NCBI GenBank assembly: GCA_038238115.1
Contig: JBBRYB010000004.1
Coordinates: forward strand, 121,226-185,225
DNA: 64,000 nucleotides
Direction: 5' to 3'
Origin: JBBRYB01 sp038238115
GTDB taxonomy: Bacteria > Actinomycetota > Actinomycetes > Propionibacteriales > Nocardioidaceae
The notes under the pieces are model-generated. The model saw only the letters and a list, made by a program, of their open reading frames with translations, did no database searches and was not told the DNA's origin. The position numbers and the translations under genes are program-made. Below, piece by piece: positions 16,562-24,797 of the stretch; position 1 is the first letter of the stretch, and each line of letters begins with the position of its first letter.

Positions 16562-17125
16562 CTAGAGGTCCTCGGCGGCGGCGACGCGGGATGCCTCGAT
16601 CTCGTTCATCTCCTGGGCGTCGAGGCGGTCGTGGGCGATCACCGACTGCAGGGCGCGAAGCGACGCGCTCGCCTCAGCTCCCCAGCTGGAGACGTAGGAG
16701 AACTGCCACCACCACAGCGACTCCTCGGTCGATCCGGCCCGGTAGTGCTGCAGGCCGTGAGCGACACTCGACGCGATGTCGGCAAGATCGTCAGAGAGCC
16801 TGGACGAGACGAGCTCAGGCGGGTCGATGTAGGGGTCGAACACCTCGGTAAAGTCGTCGACGCCCTCGAGCAGCTCGGCGAGAAGCTCGCGCATCACGTC
16901 GAGATCCGGGTCGGGACCGGCGTCCGGCTCGAACCGTTCGCTCGGCACGAAGTCGATCTGCACTCCGAGCCGTGCTCCGGCGAAGAGCAGCTGGCTGACC
17001 TCGAGGAGCAGCAGCGGCACCGCCGTACTCCGGTCGCCCTCGCGGGCGATCTCGCGCAGCGCGAGCAGGAAGCTCTCACTCTGGTCGGCTATGGACTGGG
17101 CCAGGTCCTCCAGGTCGCTGCTCAT
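16562..17125 (-). CDS. DUF5063 domain-containing protein
   Basis: 187-aa acidic cytosolic protein of unknown function. MSSDLEDLAQSIADQSESFLLALREIA, the central FVPSERFEPDAGPDPDLDVMRELLAELL and the tryptophan run SLWWWQFSYVSSWG mark the family. The ATG at 17125 was chosen because the next upstream start (17182) would overlap recR by 41 bases. It follows recR by 16 bases and probably shares its transcript; the recR-DUF5063-ask order suggests a housekeeping setting, but no activity can be inferred. Confidence 0.8.
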   Translation of the reverse strand: MSSDLEDLAQSIADQSESFLLALREIAREGDRSTAVPLLLLEVSQLLFAGARLGVQIDFVPSERFEPDAGPDPDLDVMRELLAELLEGVDDFTEVFDPYIDPPELVSSRLSDDLADIASSVAHGLQHYRAGSTEESLWWWQFSYVSSWGAEASASLRALQSVIAHDRLDAQEMNEIEASRVAAAEDL

Positions 17126-17141
17126 CGGCCCAGCGTGGTCG

Positions 17142-17750
17142 CTAGTCGTCAACGGAGCGTCTCCCCTCGAAGGCTCGTCCAAGCGTCACTTCGTCTGCGT
17201 ACTCCAAATCTCCCCCGACCGGCAGCCCGCTCGCAAGTCGAGTGATGCGCAAACCCATCGGTTTGAGCATGCGGCTGAGGTATGTCGCCGTCGCCTCGCC
17301 CTCGAGATTGGGGTCGGTCGCCAAGATCACCTCGGTGATCGACCCGTCGGCGAGGCGCTGGATCAGCTCACGGATCCGGAGCTCGTCGGGGCCAATGCCC
17401 TCGATGGGGCTGATCGCCCCTCCGAGGACGTGGTAGCGCCCGCGGAACTCACGCGTGCGCTCGATCGCGATGACGTCCTTCGACTCCTCGACGACGCAGA
17501 CCACTGTGAGGTCTCGGCGCGGATCACGGCAGATCTTGCACTGCTCCTCCTCGGAGACGTTGCCACACGTGACGCAGAAGCGCACCCTGTCCTTGACCTC
17601 GACCAGCACATTCGCAAGTCGGCGTACGTCGACGGCGTCAGTGTTGAGGATGTGGAAGGCGATCCGCTGGGCACCCTTGGGACCCACGCCGGGCAACCGG
17701 CCGAGCTCGTCGATGAGATCCTGTACCACGCCTTCGTACAACGCCCGCAC
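17142..17750 (-). CDS. recR: Recombination mediator RecR
   Basis: About 202-aa zinc-finger and Toprim protein that works with RecF and RecO in loading RecA at gaps. Helix-hairpin-helix LGRLPGVGPKGAQRIAFHIL (17-35), Cys4 zinc finger at Cys59, Cys62, Cys71 and Cys74, and a Toprim domain with DPNLEGEATATYL are all present. The start is uncertain: GTG at 17750, or TTG at 17741 which would give the common MYEGVVQDLIDELGRLPG N-terminus. It lies downstream of ybaB and dnaX in the widely conserved dnaX-ybaB-recR order. Confidence 0.96.
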   Translation of the reverse strand: MRALYEGVVQDLIDELGRLPGVGPKGAQRIAFHILNTDAVDVRRLANVLVEVKDRVRFCVTCGNVSEEEQCKICRDPRRDLTVVCVVEESKDVIAIERTREFRGRYHVLGGAISPIEGIGPDELRIRELIQRLADGSITEVILATDPNLEGEATATYLSRMLKPMGLRITRLASGLPVGGDLEYADEVTLGRAFEGRRSVDD

Positions 17751-17817
17751 TGCCCTCTCTGGCGGGGCATGAGCCGACGTCTCCCGCCCCGTCGTGGGCG
17801 TGCCGCTGCGACCGCCG

Positions 17818-18174
17818 CTAGAAGCCTAGTCGCCCACCGCTCGGCTCCTCGCCACCGAACCCGCCGGGGAGCCCGCCGGTGAGTCCGCCCATCTGCTGAG
17901 ATTCCAACTCCTTCGCCGTGGTGGATGCGTCGCGTACGGCGGCAAGCACCAGGTCGGCCAACGTCTCGGTTTCCTCGGGGTCACAGACCGCCGGGTCGAT
18001 CGAGACCGCCAGGAGCTCGCCCTTGCCGGAGACGGTGGCGGTGACCAGGCCTCCGCCGGACGACCCCGTCACCCGCGTGTCTGCCAGCTCTTCCTGCGCG
18101 GCAACGACCTGCTGCTGCATACGGGCCACCTGCTCGAGCAGCGACTGCATGTCGGGGGTGCCTTCAGGGAACAT
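17818..18174 (-). CDS. YbaB/EbfC nucleoid-associated protein
   Basis: 118-aa DNA-binding protein of the YbaB family. The helix MQSLLEQVARMQQQVVAAQEEL, the strand pair VTATVSGKGELLAVSIDP and LVLAAVRDASTTAKELESQQMGGLTGGL are characteristic. It dimerises in a tweezer shape and coats DNA. It ends in a Gly-rich tail (GGLPGGFGG), usual for the family. It sits between dnaX (107 bases upstream) and recR. Confidence 0.93.
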   Translation of the reverse strand: MFPEGTPDMQSLLEQVARMQQQVVAAQEELADTRVTGSSGGGLVTATVSGKGELLAVSIDPAVCDPEETETLADLVLAAVRDASTTAKELESQQMGGLTGGLPGGFGGEEPSGGRLGF

Positions 18175-18281
18175 TGTCGTCTCCAGTCAGTGTGCGAGGC
18201 GGGCGGCCAGTGCATCCAAGACGTACCTCCCCCGGCCACGACCCTCGAAGGCATGGTGCCGAAGGCTAGGAGGTCACGCGC

Positions 18282-20363
18282 CTAGTGTGACGTGTCGTGG
18301 CGGATGTCGGCGATCACCTCGGCACCCAGCTCGCGAGACAGCAGCTCCTGGGACGTGAGTGAGGCGTCGTCGATCACGTCATCGTCGTCCGCGACGTCCT
18401 CCGTGCGGGGAACCTCAGACTCTCCCGACGCATTGCCACCCCCGCCTCGGGTGGGCCGGATGGCGGCCTTGGCTTCCCCGACCTGAGCGGTGCGCACCGC
18501 TGGCTCGGCTCCCGGTGACGATGTGGCCGGCGGCTGATCCGTCCTCGGCAGCCGGACCGGCGCGGGCTGTGTGGGGCGAGGTGTGCGCGAGCCACCTGGG
18601 TCAGCGGCCTCGTCGACGATGGCCTCGACCGTCCAGTCGACTCCGAGCTCGTCAATGAGCGACTGACGCAAGATGTCGTGATTTCCGCTGCCAAGGAACC
18701 TATCGCGTGCCCCGGCATTGACGAATGCGATCGTGATAGTGCCGTCGCGCACATCCTTGACCTGGGCGTTGTCGCGCAGCATCGCCCACGCGAAGCGCCG
18801 CATCTTCTCGACCCGAAGAAGGACCCCCGGCCACAGCTGACGCACGTCGACGAGGCTCAGCTCCCCGCTGGCCGCAGGTGCCTCGGCCCCGCCGCTCCGC
18901 AGATCCGCAGCCGCCGCAGTGGCCACTGTCGAGTCGGCGATCGCATCCTCCTCGAGCCGGCCTGCCGGCTCCTCAGCCGACTCGTGTGCCGGATGCTGGG
19001 TCGAAGGCGATGCTGTGCTTGACACGATCTCGGTGGTAGCAGTGGGTGCCTGCAGGCCGCGGGGCGGGCTGTCGTCGAGAGGCGCGGCGAGCTCAGCTGG
19101 TGGACCTCCGTCGGCGGCCGTGCCGGTGGGGCCGACGGCAGCTCGAGGCGCGGCGGGCGACGTACCCCCGCGTCGGGACGCACCGACGTCACCCACGACC
19201 GACAACCGACGCTCCACCCGGTCGAGCCGAGCGCCCAGGCCCTCGGCGGACTGGTCAAGTCCGGGCAACAGAATGCGCGCACACATCATCTCGAGCAGCA
19301 GCCGAGGTGCCGTGGCGCCTCTCATGTCGGTGAGGCCCTGGCTCACGATGTCGGCCGCCCGCGTCAGCTCGGCACGCCCGAACCGCTGCGCCTGGCCCGC
19401 AAGCCGGTCTGCCTGGTCGTCGGAGACCTCGATCAGGCCACGACTGGCGGCATTGGGCACGGCGGAGACGACGACCAGGTCGCGGAGCCGGTGCAGCAGG
19501 TCCTCAGCGAACCGGCGTGGGTCCTGTCCGGTGTCGACGACCTTCTCGACGACTCCGAACAAGGTGGCGCCGTCGTCGGCCGCCAGCGCGTCGACGGTCT
19601 CGTCAAGCAGGCTAGCGGGCGTGTAGCCAAGCAGAGACGTGGCGAGCTGGTAGGTGACGCCGATCGGCCCGGAGCCGCCGATGAGCTGGTCGAGCACCGA
19701 CAGGCTGTCGCGGACAGACCCGGCTCCTGCACGCACGATCAGGGGTACGACGGTCGGCTCGATGTCGACGCCCTCCTCGTGGCAGAGGTGGACGAGGTAG
19801 TCGCCCAGAACCTTCGGCGGGACGAGCCGGAAGGGGTAGTGGTGCGTGCGCGAGCGGATCGTCGCGATGACCTTGTCCGGCTCGGTAGTCGCGAAGATGA
19901 AGCGGAGGTGTGCTGGCGGCTCCTCGACCAGCTTGAGCAGCGCGTTGAACGCTGCCGGAGTCACCATGTGTGCCTCATCAATGATGTAGACCTTGTAGCG
20001 CGACTTCATGGGGGCGAAGAACGCTCGCTCGCGCAAGTCACGCGCGTCATCGACGCCGTTGTGGGTCGCGGCGTCGATCTCGATGACGTCGAGCGAACCC
20101 GGGCCGCCACGAGCCAGCTCGACGCAGGAGTCGCAGACCCCGCACGGTGTGGACGTCACGCCCTTCTCACAGTTGAGGGCCCGGGCCATGATGCGGGCGC
20201 ACGTCGTCTTGCCACAACCGCGTGGCCCGGAGAAGAGGTAGGCGTGGTTGACCCGGTTGTTGTCGAGGGCCTGGGACAGCGGCTCGGACACGTGGTCTTG
20301 GCCGATCACGTCGTCGAACGTGTCGGGGCGGTACCGGCGGTACAGCGCGAGAGGTGCTTCCAC
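18282..20363 (-). CDS. dnaX: DNA polymerase III subunits gamma and tau
   Basis: 693-aa clamp-loader ATPase of the replisome. Walker A SGPRGCGKTT at 45-54, zinc ligands Cys65, Cys74, Cys77 and Cys80, Walker B IIDEAH at 127-132 and sensor-1 IFATTEPDK are present; the SRC-type motif reads SRT (171-173). A collar domain follows to about residue 370. The middle is a low-complexity Pro/Ala linker, and the C-terminal tau-like domain includes VRQLWPGVLLRVEKMRRFAW. No slippery A-run for frameshifting was noticed. It heads the dnaX-ybaB-recR block. Confidence 0.97.
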   Translation of the reverse strand: MEAPLALYRRYRPDTFDDVIGQDHVSEPLSQALDNNRVNHAYLFSGPRGCGKTTCARIMARALNCEKGVTSTPCGVCDSCVELARGGPGSLDVIEIDAATHNGVDDARDLRERAFFAPMKSRYKVYIIDEAHMVTPAAFNALLKLVEEPPAHLRFIFATTEPDKVIATIRSRTHHYPFRLVPPKVLGDYLVHLCHEEGVDIEPTVVPLIVRAGAGSVRDSLSVLDQLIGGSGPIGVTYQLATSLLGYTPASLLDETVDALAADDGATLFGVVEKVVDTGQDPRRFAEDLLHRLRDLVVVSAVPNAASRGLIEVSDDQADRLAGQAQRFGRAELTRAADIVSQGLTDMRGATAPRLLLEMMCARILLPGLDQSAEGLGARLDRVERRLSVVGDVGASRRGGTSPAAPRAAVGPTGTAADGGPPAELAAPLDDSPPRGLQAPTATTEIVSSTASPSTQHPAHESAEEPAGRLEEDAIADSTVATAAAADLRSGGAEAPAASGELSLVDVRQLWPGVLLRVEKMRRFAWAMLRDNAQVKDVRDGTITIAFVNAGARDRFLGSGNHDILRQSLIDELGVDWTVEAIVDEAADPGGSRTPRPTQPAPVRLPRTDQPPATSSPGAEPAVRTAQVGEAKAAIRPTRGGGGNASGESEVPRTEDVADDDDVIDDASLTSQELLSRELGAEVIADIRHDTSH

Positions 20364-20524
20364 GACACGACCTTAGCGCCGCTGCCGGACAGTCACCTCG
20401 GGGCTTTCCAGGCCCTCTCGACGGCATACACGTGGTCGGCGTGGACTTGCCGGGCAGGAGTACGTTAAAGAGTCTTCTCGGACCGCAGAGGACTCCCCTC
20501 GTCGGAAGCATGGAGGTTGCCGCC

Positions 20525-20905
20525 ATGAGCGGAAGCGTTGTTCATTTCGAGATCCCAGCCGACGACACCGGCCGGGCTCAGTCGTTCTACCGGGACGCCT
20601 TCGGCTGGCAGTTCCAGTCGGTCCCCGACATGTCCTACAGCATGGTCTCTACCACGCCCACCGACGAGCAGGGCCGGCCCAGCGAAGCCGGCGCGATCAA
20701 CGGCGGCCTGATGGAGCGCCAAGACCCGCTGACCAAGCCCGTCATCACCATCGACGTGGACGACATCGACGCCACGCTGGCCACGGTCGAGTCACTCGGT
20801 GGCTCCACGGTGATGGGCAAGATGTCGGTCATGGACATGGGGTATGCCGCGTACTTCAGCGACAGCGAGGGCAACGTGATGGGGCTTTGGCAGAACGGCA
20901 CCTGA
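20525..20905 (+). CDS. VOC/glyoxalase-fold protein
   Basis: 126-aa member of the vicinal oxygen chelate superfamily, of the kind with the N-terminus VVHFEIPADDTGRAQSFYRDAFGW and ending SEGNVMGLWQ. Glu residues at the usual strand positions could bind metal, but the substrate is unknown. The start ATG at 20525 has GGAGG 8 bases upstream; the earlier in-frame ATG at 20510 contains that ribosome site. It is divergent from dnaX and convergent with the SRP RNA gene. Confidence 0.85.
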   Translation: MSGSVVHFEIPADDTGRAQSFYRDAFGWQFQSVPDMSYSMVSTTPTDEQGRPSEAGAINGGLMERQDPLTKPVITIDVDDIDATLATVESLGGSTVMGKMSVMDMGYAAYFSDSEGNVMGLWQNGT

Positions 20906-20915
20906 GGACCTGAAG

Positions 20916-21002
20916 ACCCCCCGTGCACCCGGCAGAGCTCACTTACCCTTGCTGCCTTCCGGCCCTGGGGGAATTGGGCGAGGTGCCGCCACACGAGGGG
21001 CT
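20916..21002 (-). ncRNA. ffs: Small signal recognition particle RNA (4.5S type)
   Basis: The minus strand carries the conserved SRP helix-8 core CAGGGCCGGAAGGCAGCAAGG (read across 20967-20947), containing the GGAA tetraloop and the asymmetric loop AGCA, flanked by complementary ends (CCCCTCGTG pairing with CACGGGG). The length of about 87 bases fits the Alu-less bacterial form. It binds Ffh for membrane-protein targeting. End positions are approximate to a few bases. Confidence 0.92.
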
Positions 21003-21157
21003 GCGTCCGAGCATACGTGACCTGGCAGCCCGGCCGCGAACCCCTGCGTCGCCAAATCCCCGCGGCCGAAAGGCGGCTGGTGCGTCCTCGCAGCGGGCCG
21101 ATCCCTGACCCGTGCGTGATTTCGGCGAAGGCCGGTCGAGGCGATAGCGTCTGCGGC

Positions 21158-21242
21158 GGAGGATTCGCATAGTGGCCTAGTGCGCACGCTTGGAAAGCGT
21201 GTTGAGTGAAAGCTCTCAGGGGTTCGAATCCCCTATCCTCCG
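21158..21242 (+). tRNA. tRNA-Ser (anticodon GGA)
   Basis: 85-base class II tRNA. Acceptor GGAGGAT/ATCCTCC, anticodon stem CACGC/GCGTG with loop TTGGAAA (anticodon GGA), a long variable arm and T arm GGGGTTCGAATCCCC are seen, discriminator G. CCA is encoded at 21243-21245. It decodes TCC/TCT. The island-like region that follows begins directly at its 3' end. Confidence 0.95.
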
Positions 21243-21245
21243 CCA

Positions 21246-21718
21246 CGTGGAACCGGGCGCTGACCTGGGACAACGCCGCTCCTTCGCCGAACCGCACCGA
21301 CTCAGGTTCGGTCCGGCTCAGGGGTCGTAGTCTCAGTGTCGATTAGCTCCGCCCGGGGTGGCTCCCTTGTCAACGCACACGCCACCCACCTCCTCGTTGA
21401 CGAATCCTGGCGGCACCGTGCGGCACCCGTTGGCCAGACTGGCAAGAGCGAGCGGACACTGCTCGCCGCCCTGGCCAACCGCTGATCGCCCTGCACGAGC
21501 GCGCACAGGCGTGTGCCGAAAGGGCATCGGCTCGCGGACACAGCCTAAGTCCGCAGTGCGGTGCACATGCATAGCGCAAACCCGTGGGACGGCGCGTCAG
21601 GCGACACGAACTCTGGGACCATCGCGACAGGCACCCTGAGTCACGCCGGTACCGCCTGGCTGAACCCTCCCGTCTCAGAACGGGTTGCGCTTTGCGGCGC
21701 CAATGCTTGGCTTCTATC
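21246..21718. other. Non-coding stretch after tRNA-Ser
   Basis: 473 bases in which no reading frame gives recognisable protein and codon bias is weak. A 6-bp inverted repeat (CCGAAC at 21287, GTTCGG at 21306) may end the tRNA transcript. I searched by eye for a copy of the tRNA 3' end that would mark an attachment site here and in the next few kb and did not find one. Confidence 0.5.
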
Positions 21719-22268
21719 ATGACCGCCCTCCGCACCCGACCGCCTTGAGCTGCATCCGATCGACACTGCCGAAGGTGAACGGATCGTGGCCCGCCGCCCC
21801 GACGAAGCCGACCACTGGGCTCATGACTTCCCGTTCGACGGTGACGTATTCGGGGCCACCGCCTCCCTCCGGGCGACCGCCGAGCACGGCGAGCAACGTC
21901 CTTTCGGCTTTTACCGCATCACACGAGTAGCTGACGGACGGGCAATCGGCGGCATCGGCTTCAAAGGCCAACCCCAAGACGGACGCATCGAAGTGGGTTA
22001 CGGCCTCGCACCGTCGGCACGAGGGCACGGCTCCGCCTCCGAGGCATTGGCCACCCTTGTGACCGTGGCTGCTGATCATGGCCCAACTCACGTCATCGCC
22101 GACACCGACAAAGACAACATCGCGTCACAGCGGACCCTCGAACATGCTGGCTTCGTCCGCGTCGGCTCCAGAAACGACCTCTACTTATACGGATTCGCCC
22201 TCAGGCAAGCGGCAGGCCGCGACGTGTACAACAACGAAAAGGCACCCGAGCGGGGGAAGGACCCATGA
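21719..22268 (+). CDS. GNAT acetyltransferase, probable 5' frameshift
   Basis: GNAT-fold N-acetyltransferase. From the GTG at 21786 the frame gives 160 aa with the acetyl-CoA loop (YGLAPSARGHGSASEAL) and ADTDKDNIASQRTLEHAGF. The same frame is open further upstream (LELHPIDTAEGERI), which looks like true family sequence but has no ATG. An ATG at 21719 in the next frame reads MTALRTRPP then stops; joining the two at about 21743 by removing one base restores a normal N-terminus. Either a one-base insertion has damaged the gene or translation begins at GTG 21786. Substrate unknown. Confidence 0.7.
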
Positions 22269-22459
22269 GCGCCGGCTCATCGGCTGGCAGGAGAACTGAA
22301 CCGTGGCGTCATCTGCGTCAAACTGGGCGGGCCATCCTGGCCGTGATACCCCCCGCCCCCCCGGGTTTCATAGCGCGATGATCCCGCAGAGCGCGTAGGT
22401 ACGGGATGGTCTCCGCAGCATCCTCGTCTCGTCGGTCGTGCTCCGTACACTGGGTTGGC

Positions 22460-22933
22460 ATGGGCGTCACTCTTCGGATGGTCGAGGACGCAGATCTCGA
22501 TCAGGTCTTCGAGTGGGAGCGAGATCCCGGTGCTGTCGCGATGGCGGCCTTCACGAGAGCCGACCCCTCTGACCGTGCAGCGTTCGATCGGCACTACGAG
22601 CACATACGCAACGACTCGGACTGCACGTTGCTTCCGATCGACGACGACGGCGAATTCGCAGGAACGATCGGGAGCTTCACGATGGAGGGTGAGCGAGAAG
22701 TCACCTACTGGATCGACCCATCCCGTTGGGGTAGGGGGCTTGCCTCGGCAGCCCTCGAGGCGTTTGCTCAGATCGAGCTGACGAGGCCGCTGTTCGCAGG
22801 CGTCGCCGAACACAACATCGGCTCGGCCAAGGTGCTCGCGCGTGCGGGCTTCGTCCAGATTGGCTCCGAGACCGCGCCTGCCGATAGCGTGACCGGGGAC
22901 GTGGTCGAGCACCTCTACCGTCTCGACGAGTAA
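22460..22933 (+). CDS. GNAT-family N-acetyltransferase
   Basis: 157-aa acetyltransferase of the RimJ/RimL-like type. MGVTLRMVEDADLDQVFEWE starts the fold, YWIDPSRWGRGLASAALEAF is the acetyl-CoA pyrophosphate loop (R-W-G-R-G-L-A), and NIGSAKVLARAGFVQIG is the C-terminal helix-strand. The start at ATG 22460 follows a weak site (TTGG). It is a lone gene in the accessory region; the acceptor (protein N-terminus, drug or small amine) cannot be told. Confidence 0.85.
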   Translation: MGVTLRMVEDADLDQVFEWERDPGAVAMAAFTRADPSDRAAFDRHYEHIRNDSDCTLLPIDDDGEFAGTIGSFTMEGEREVTYWIDPSRWGRGLASAALEAFAQIELTRPLFAGVAEHNIGSAKVLARAGFVQIGSETAPADSVTGDVVEHLYRLDE

Positions 22934-23206
22934 TCGAGTCGCGCCCTGCTCGACAACCGCTTGCGCCCAACCGGCGCCGACTACAGGCCACACGTCGGTC
23001 TGTTCCCAAAGGATCGATCACCGGGACGGGGCCGCGACTGCTCCGCATGGCTCACTCGCCTCTGGCGCCGGTGGGGCGAACGGCGCGGTGCGTTTGGCCT
23101 CGTGAGCGAAGTCGAACGGCCGGTTGGCACGCGGCCCCGAGCCCACCGGCTGAAGTCATCGGACAAATTCGCAGATTCGCCGAGGGGGAAACAGTGCGTA
23201 TCTTGC

Positions 23207-23220
23207 TGGTTACGTAACCA
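23207..23220. promoter_or_regulatory. 14-bp palindrome upstream of arsR-type gene
   Basis: TGGTTACGTAACCA is a perfect inverted repeat lying 7 bases before the ATG at 23228. Its position over the likely promoter and ribosome-binding region of an ArsR-family gene points to an autoregulatory operator. No metal- or ligand-dependence can be read from it. Confidence 0.6.
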
Positions 23221-23227
23221 TACAGGT

Positions 23228-23566
23228 ATGTTAGGCGCTATGGAAGCTGTTCTGCATGCGATCGCGGACAAAAGTCGGCGAACCATGCTGGAGGCCCTGG
23301 CTACCGGTCCGGCAACCGTGAGTGAACTGGCGGCGCTGCTGCCGATTGCCCGCCCCGGCGTATCGCGGCATCTGCGGGTGCTGCGAGAGGCAGGACTCGT
23401 CGAGGTTCGCCAGGAATCCCAACGGCGCATCTACAGTCTGCGCCCGCAGCCACTCGCCGAGATTGACGACTGGCTGGACCCCTACCGGGCACTGTGGGAG
23501 CCGCGGCTGGAGGCCCTGCACACCGAGATAGCCCGCGGGAAGCAAAACCGAAGGAGTATCCGATGA
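23228..23566 (+). CDS. ArsR-family HTH repressor
   Basis: 112 aa from ATG 23228 (MLGAMEAVLH) or 108 aa from ATG 23240. A winged helix-turn-helix with VSELAALLPIARPGVSRHLRVLREAGLVEV, followed by RRIYSLRPQPLAEIDDWLDPYRALWEPRLEAL. There are no Cys or His clusters, so it is the non-metal ArsR type that usually pairs with an SRPBCC/AHSA1 gene. Its stop overlaps the ATG of such a gene (ATGA at 23563), but that partner is broken after 47 codons. Compare the intact arsR-AHSA1 operon at 25.7-27.2 kb. Confidence 0.88.
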   Translation: MLGAMEAVLHAIADKSRRTMLEALATGPATVSELAALLPIARPGVSRHLRVLREAGLVEVRQESQRRIYSLRPQPLAEIDDWLDPYRALWEPRLEALHTEIARGKQNRRSIR

Positions 23567-23706
23567 CCAAGAACACCTCGACAGGCCCCCGTATCCTGGG
23601 CAGCCTGCGAACCGCAGACGGAGCGGGCATCGTCCGCCTGGAAGACCGTTTCGATACCGATATCGATGATCTGTGGTCGGCCTTGACCGACCCCCAAAAA
23701 GATTGA
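23563..23706 (+). pseudogene. Truncated SRPBCC (AHSA1-like) gene, N-terminal fragment
   Basis: 47 codons that read MTKNTSTGPRILGSL and continue VRLEDRFDTDIDDLWSALTDPQK then stop. This is the first strand-helix of an AHSA1/START-like domain; full-length family proteins continue after DPQ with RLARWL for about 150 residues. Here the sequence changes abruptly at about 23695 into an A-rich joint (CCCAAAAAGATTGA) and the start of a TetR gene. The 3' part of the gene was lost in a deletion or insertion event. Confidence 0.8.
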
Positions 23707-23714
23707 ATGTCAAG

Positions 23715-24452
23715 ATGTCTCAGCCGCGCCGTCCATATCACTCGACACTCCGTGAGGATCAGGCGCGGGCGACTCGAAGAGCGGTTGTCAGCGCCGCCCG
23801 CGACCTCTTCGTCGAGCTTGGGTGGTCACGCACGACCATTGATGCCGTGGCCGCCCGTGCGGGGGTGAGCCGCAAGACGGTTTTTACCGCGGTCGGCGGG
23901 AAGGCGGCACTTCTGAAGCTCGCCCTGGACTGGGCGTTGGTGGGTGACGACGAACCGGTTCCGATGTCCGGACGGCAGGTCATCGAGGAGATTGAACAGC
24001 TGACGGAGCCTCGCGAGCTCATCGCCCACTGGGCACAGTTCGTCGCCGAGCTGGAGGAGCGGGCCGCCCCCTTGGCCGACGTGCTTGTCGTGGCTGCGGA
24101 CGCCGACCAGGAAGCAGCCGATATCCACGCGGTGTCCGAACGTAACCGGCTCGGGGGCGCAGAGTTTATCGTGTCCCGCCTCTCGGCAATTGATGGCCTG
24201 CGACCCGGACTGACCACCGAGCGTGCCGTAGCCGCCACCCTGGTGCTCATGGACCCGGCCGGTCACCGCACCCTGGTCAGCGAGCACGGCTGGACGCGCG
24301 CCGATTACGCCGACTGGATAGCGCGCGCGGCCGTGGCCGAGCTGCTCGAGGGAGACTCGAGGGAGATGGTTAGGGACGTCGAGCAGGAGGCCGCCGACCG
24401 CTTCGCGGAGCCTGTCCAAGGCCCGTACCTTCGCGACGACGGTGCCCTTTGA
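23715..24452 (+). CDS. TetR-family regulator with a foreign C-terminal end
   Basis: 245-aa reading frame. The N-terminal HTH is clear (ARDLFVELGWSRTTIDAVAARAGVSRKTVFTAVGGKAALLKLALD) and a normal ligand domain follows to about residue 217 (YADWIARAAVAELLEG). The last 28 or so residues (REMVRDVEQEAADRF to the stop at 24452) run antisense across an integrase fragment and are unlikely to be native. Start ATG 23715. The gene is flanked by a truncated SRPBCC on one side and a truncated integrase on the other, so both its borders look like recombination scars. Whether the fused protein is functional is unknown. Confidence 0.75.
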   Translation: MSQPRRPYHSTLREDQARATRRAVVSAARDLFVELGWSRTTIDAVAARAGVSRKTVFTAVGGKAALLKLALDWALVGDDEPVPMSGRQVIEEIEQLTEPRELIAHWAQFVAELEERAAPLADVLVVAADADQEAADIHAVSERNRLGGAEFIVSRLSAIDGLRPGLTTERAVAATLVLMDPAGHRTLVSEHGWTRADYADWIARAAVAELLEGDSREMVRDVEQEAADRFAEPVQGPYLRDDGAL

Positions 24453-24575
24453 CCTGCTCATCACGTGCAAGCGGTCGATGCCCCCATCGTCCTTGCGGCC
24501 CACGGTGACCCGTCCATGCCAGTGGCCGTCCTTGCCGAGATAATTGCTCGACTGCCCGTTGCCTGTACGCCCCAT
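24395..24575 (-). pseudogene. Integrase N-terminal fragment (tyrosine recombinase type)
   Basis: The minus frame from ATG 24575 begins MGRTGNGQSSNYLGKDGHWH and continues GRVTVGRKDDGGIDRLHV and VAKVRALDRLRE, the N-terminal arm-binding domain of integrases of actinobacterial integrative elements. Family resemblance stops at about residue 58 (base 24401), after which the frame is antisense to the TetR gene. The catalytic domain is absent. The fragment follows an excisionase-like remnant, as in intact integrative elements. Confidence 0.7.
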
Positions 24576-24589
24576 GGTCAGCTCCCGGA

Positions 24590-24797
24590 TCAGCGGTGGC
24601 GGTGGCGGAGCCGGTCGCGTACTCGTCCAGGCGCGGAGCCGCGATACGCCGCAAACCGCCGATCTGCACGGACTCGACCACGCCGCTTACGACCAGGCTG
24701 TACATCGACCGACCGATGCCCAGGCGAAGGGCCGCCTCCTCGACGCGCAGCAGCAGGGTAGGGATCAAGTGCTCGTCATGTGCTGAACCGTGCTCAT
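24590..24797 (-). pseudogene. Decayed excisionase-like HTH gene
   Basis: The minus ATG at 24797 has GAGGAG upstream and reads MSTVQHMTST then TGA; one frame over, the sequence continues LIPTLLLRVEEAALRLGIGR and SMYSLVVSGVVESVQIGGLRRI, a helix-turn-helix of the excisionase (HTH_17) type. A one-base loss at about 24764 would explain the split. The end of the reading frame runs into the integrase start. Together the two fragments mark a defunct integrative element. Confidence 0.6.

Noticed and set aside
19491..20468. 325-codon plus-strand frame opposite dnaX
   Set aside because: DnaX motifs on the minus strand are complete; this frame has no own family features.
21243..21250. CCACGTGG palindrome after tRNA-Ser
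   Set aside because: It overlaps the encoded CCA and is only 8 bp; chance is enough to explain it.
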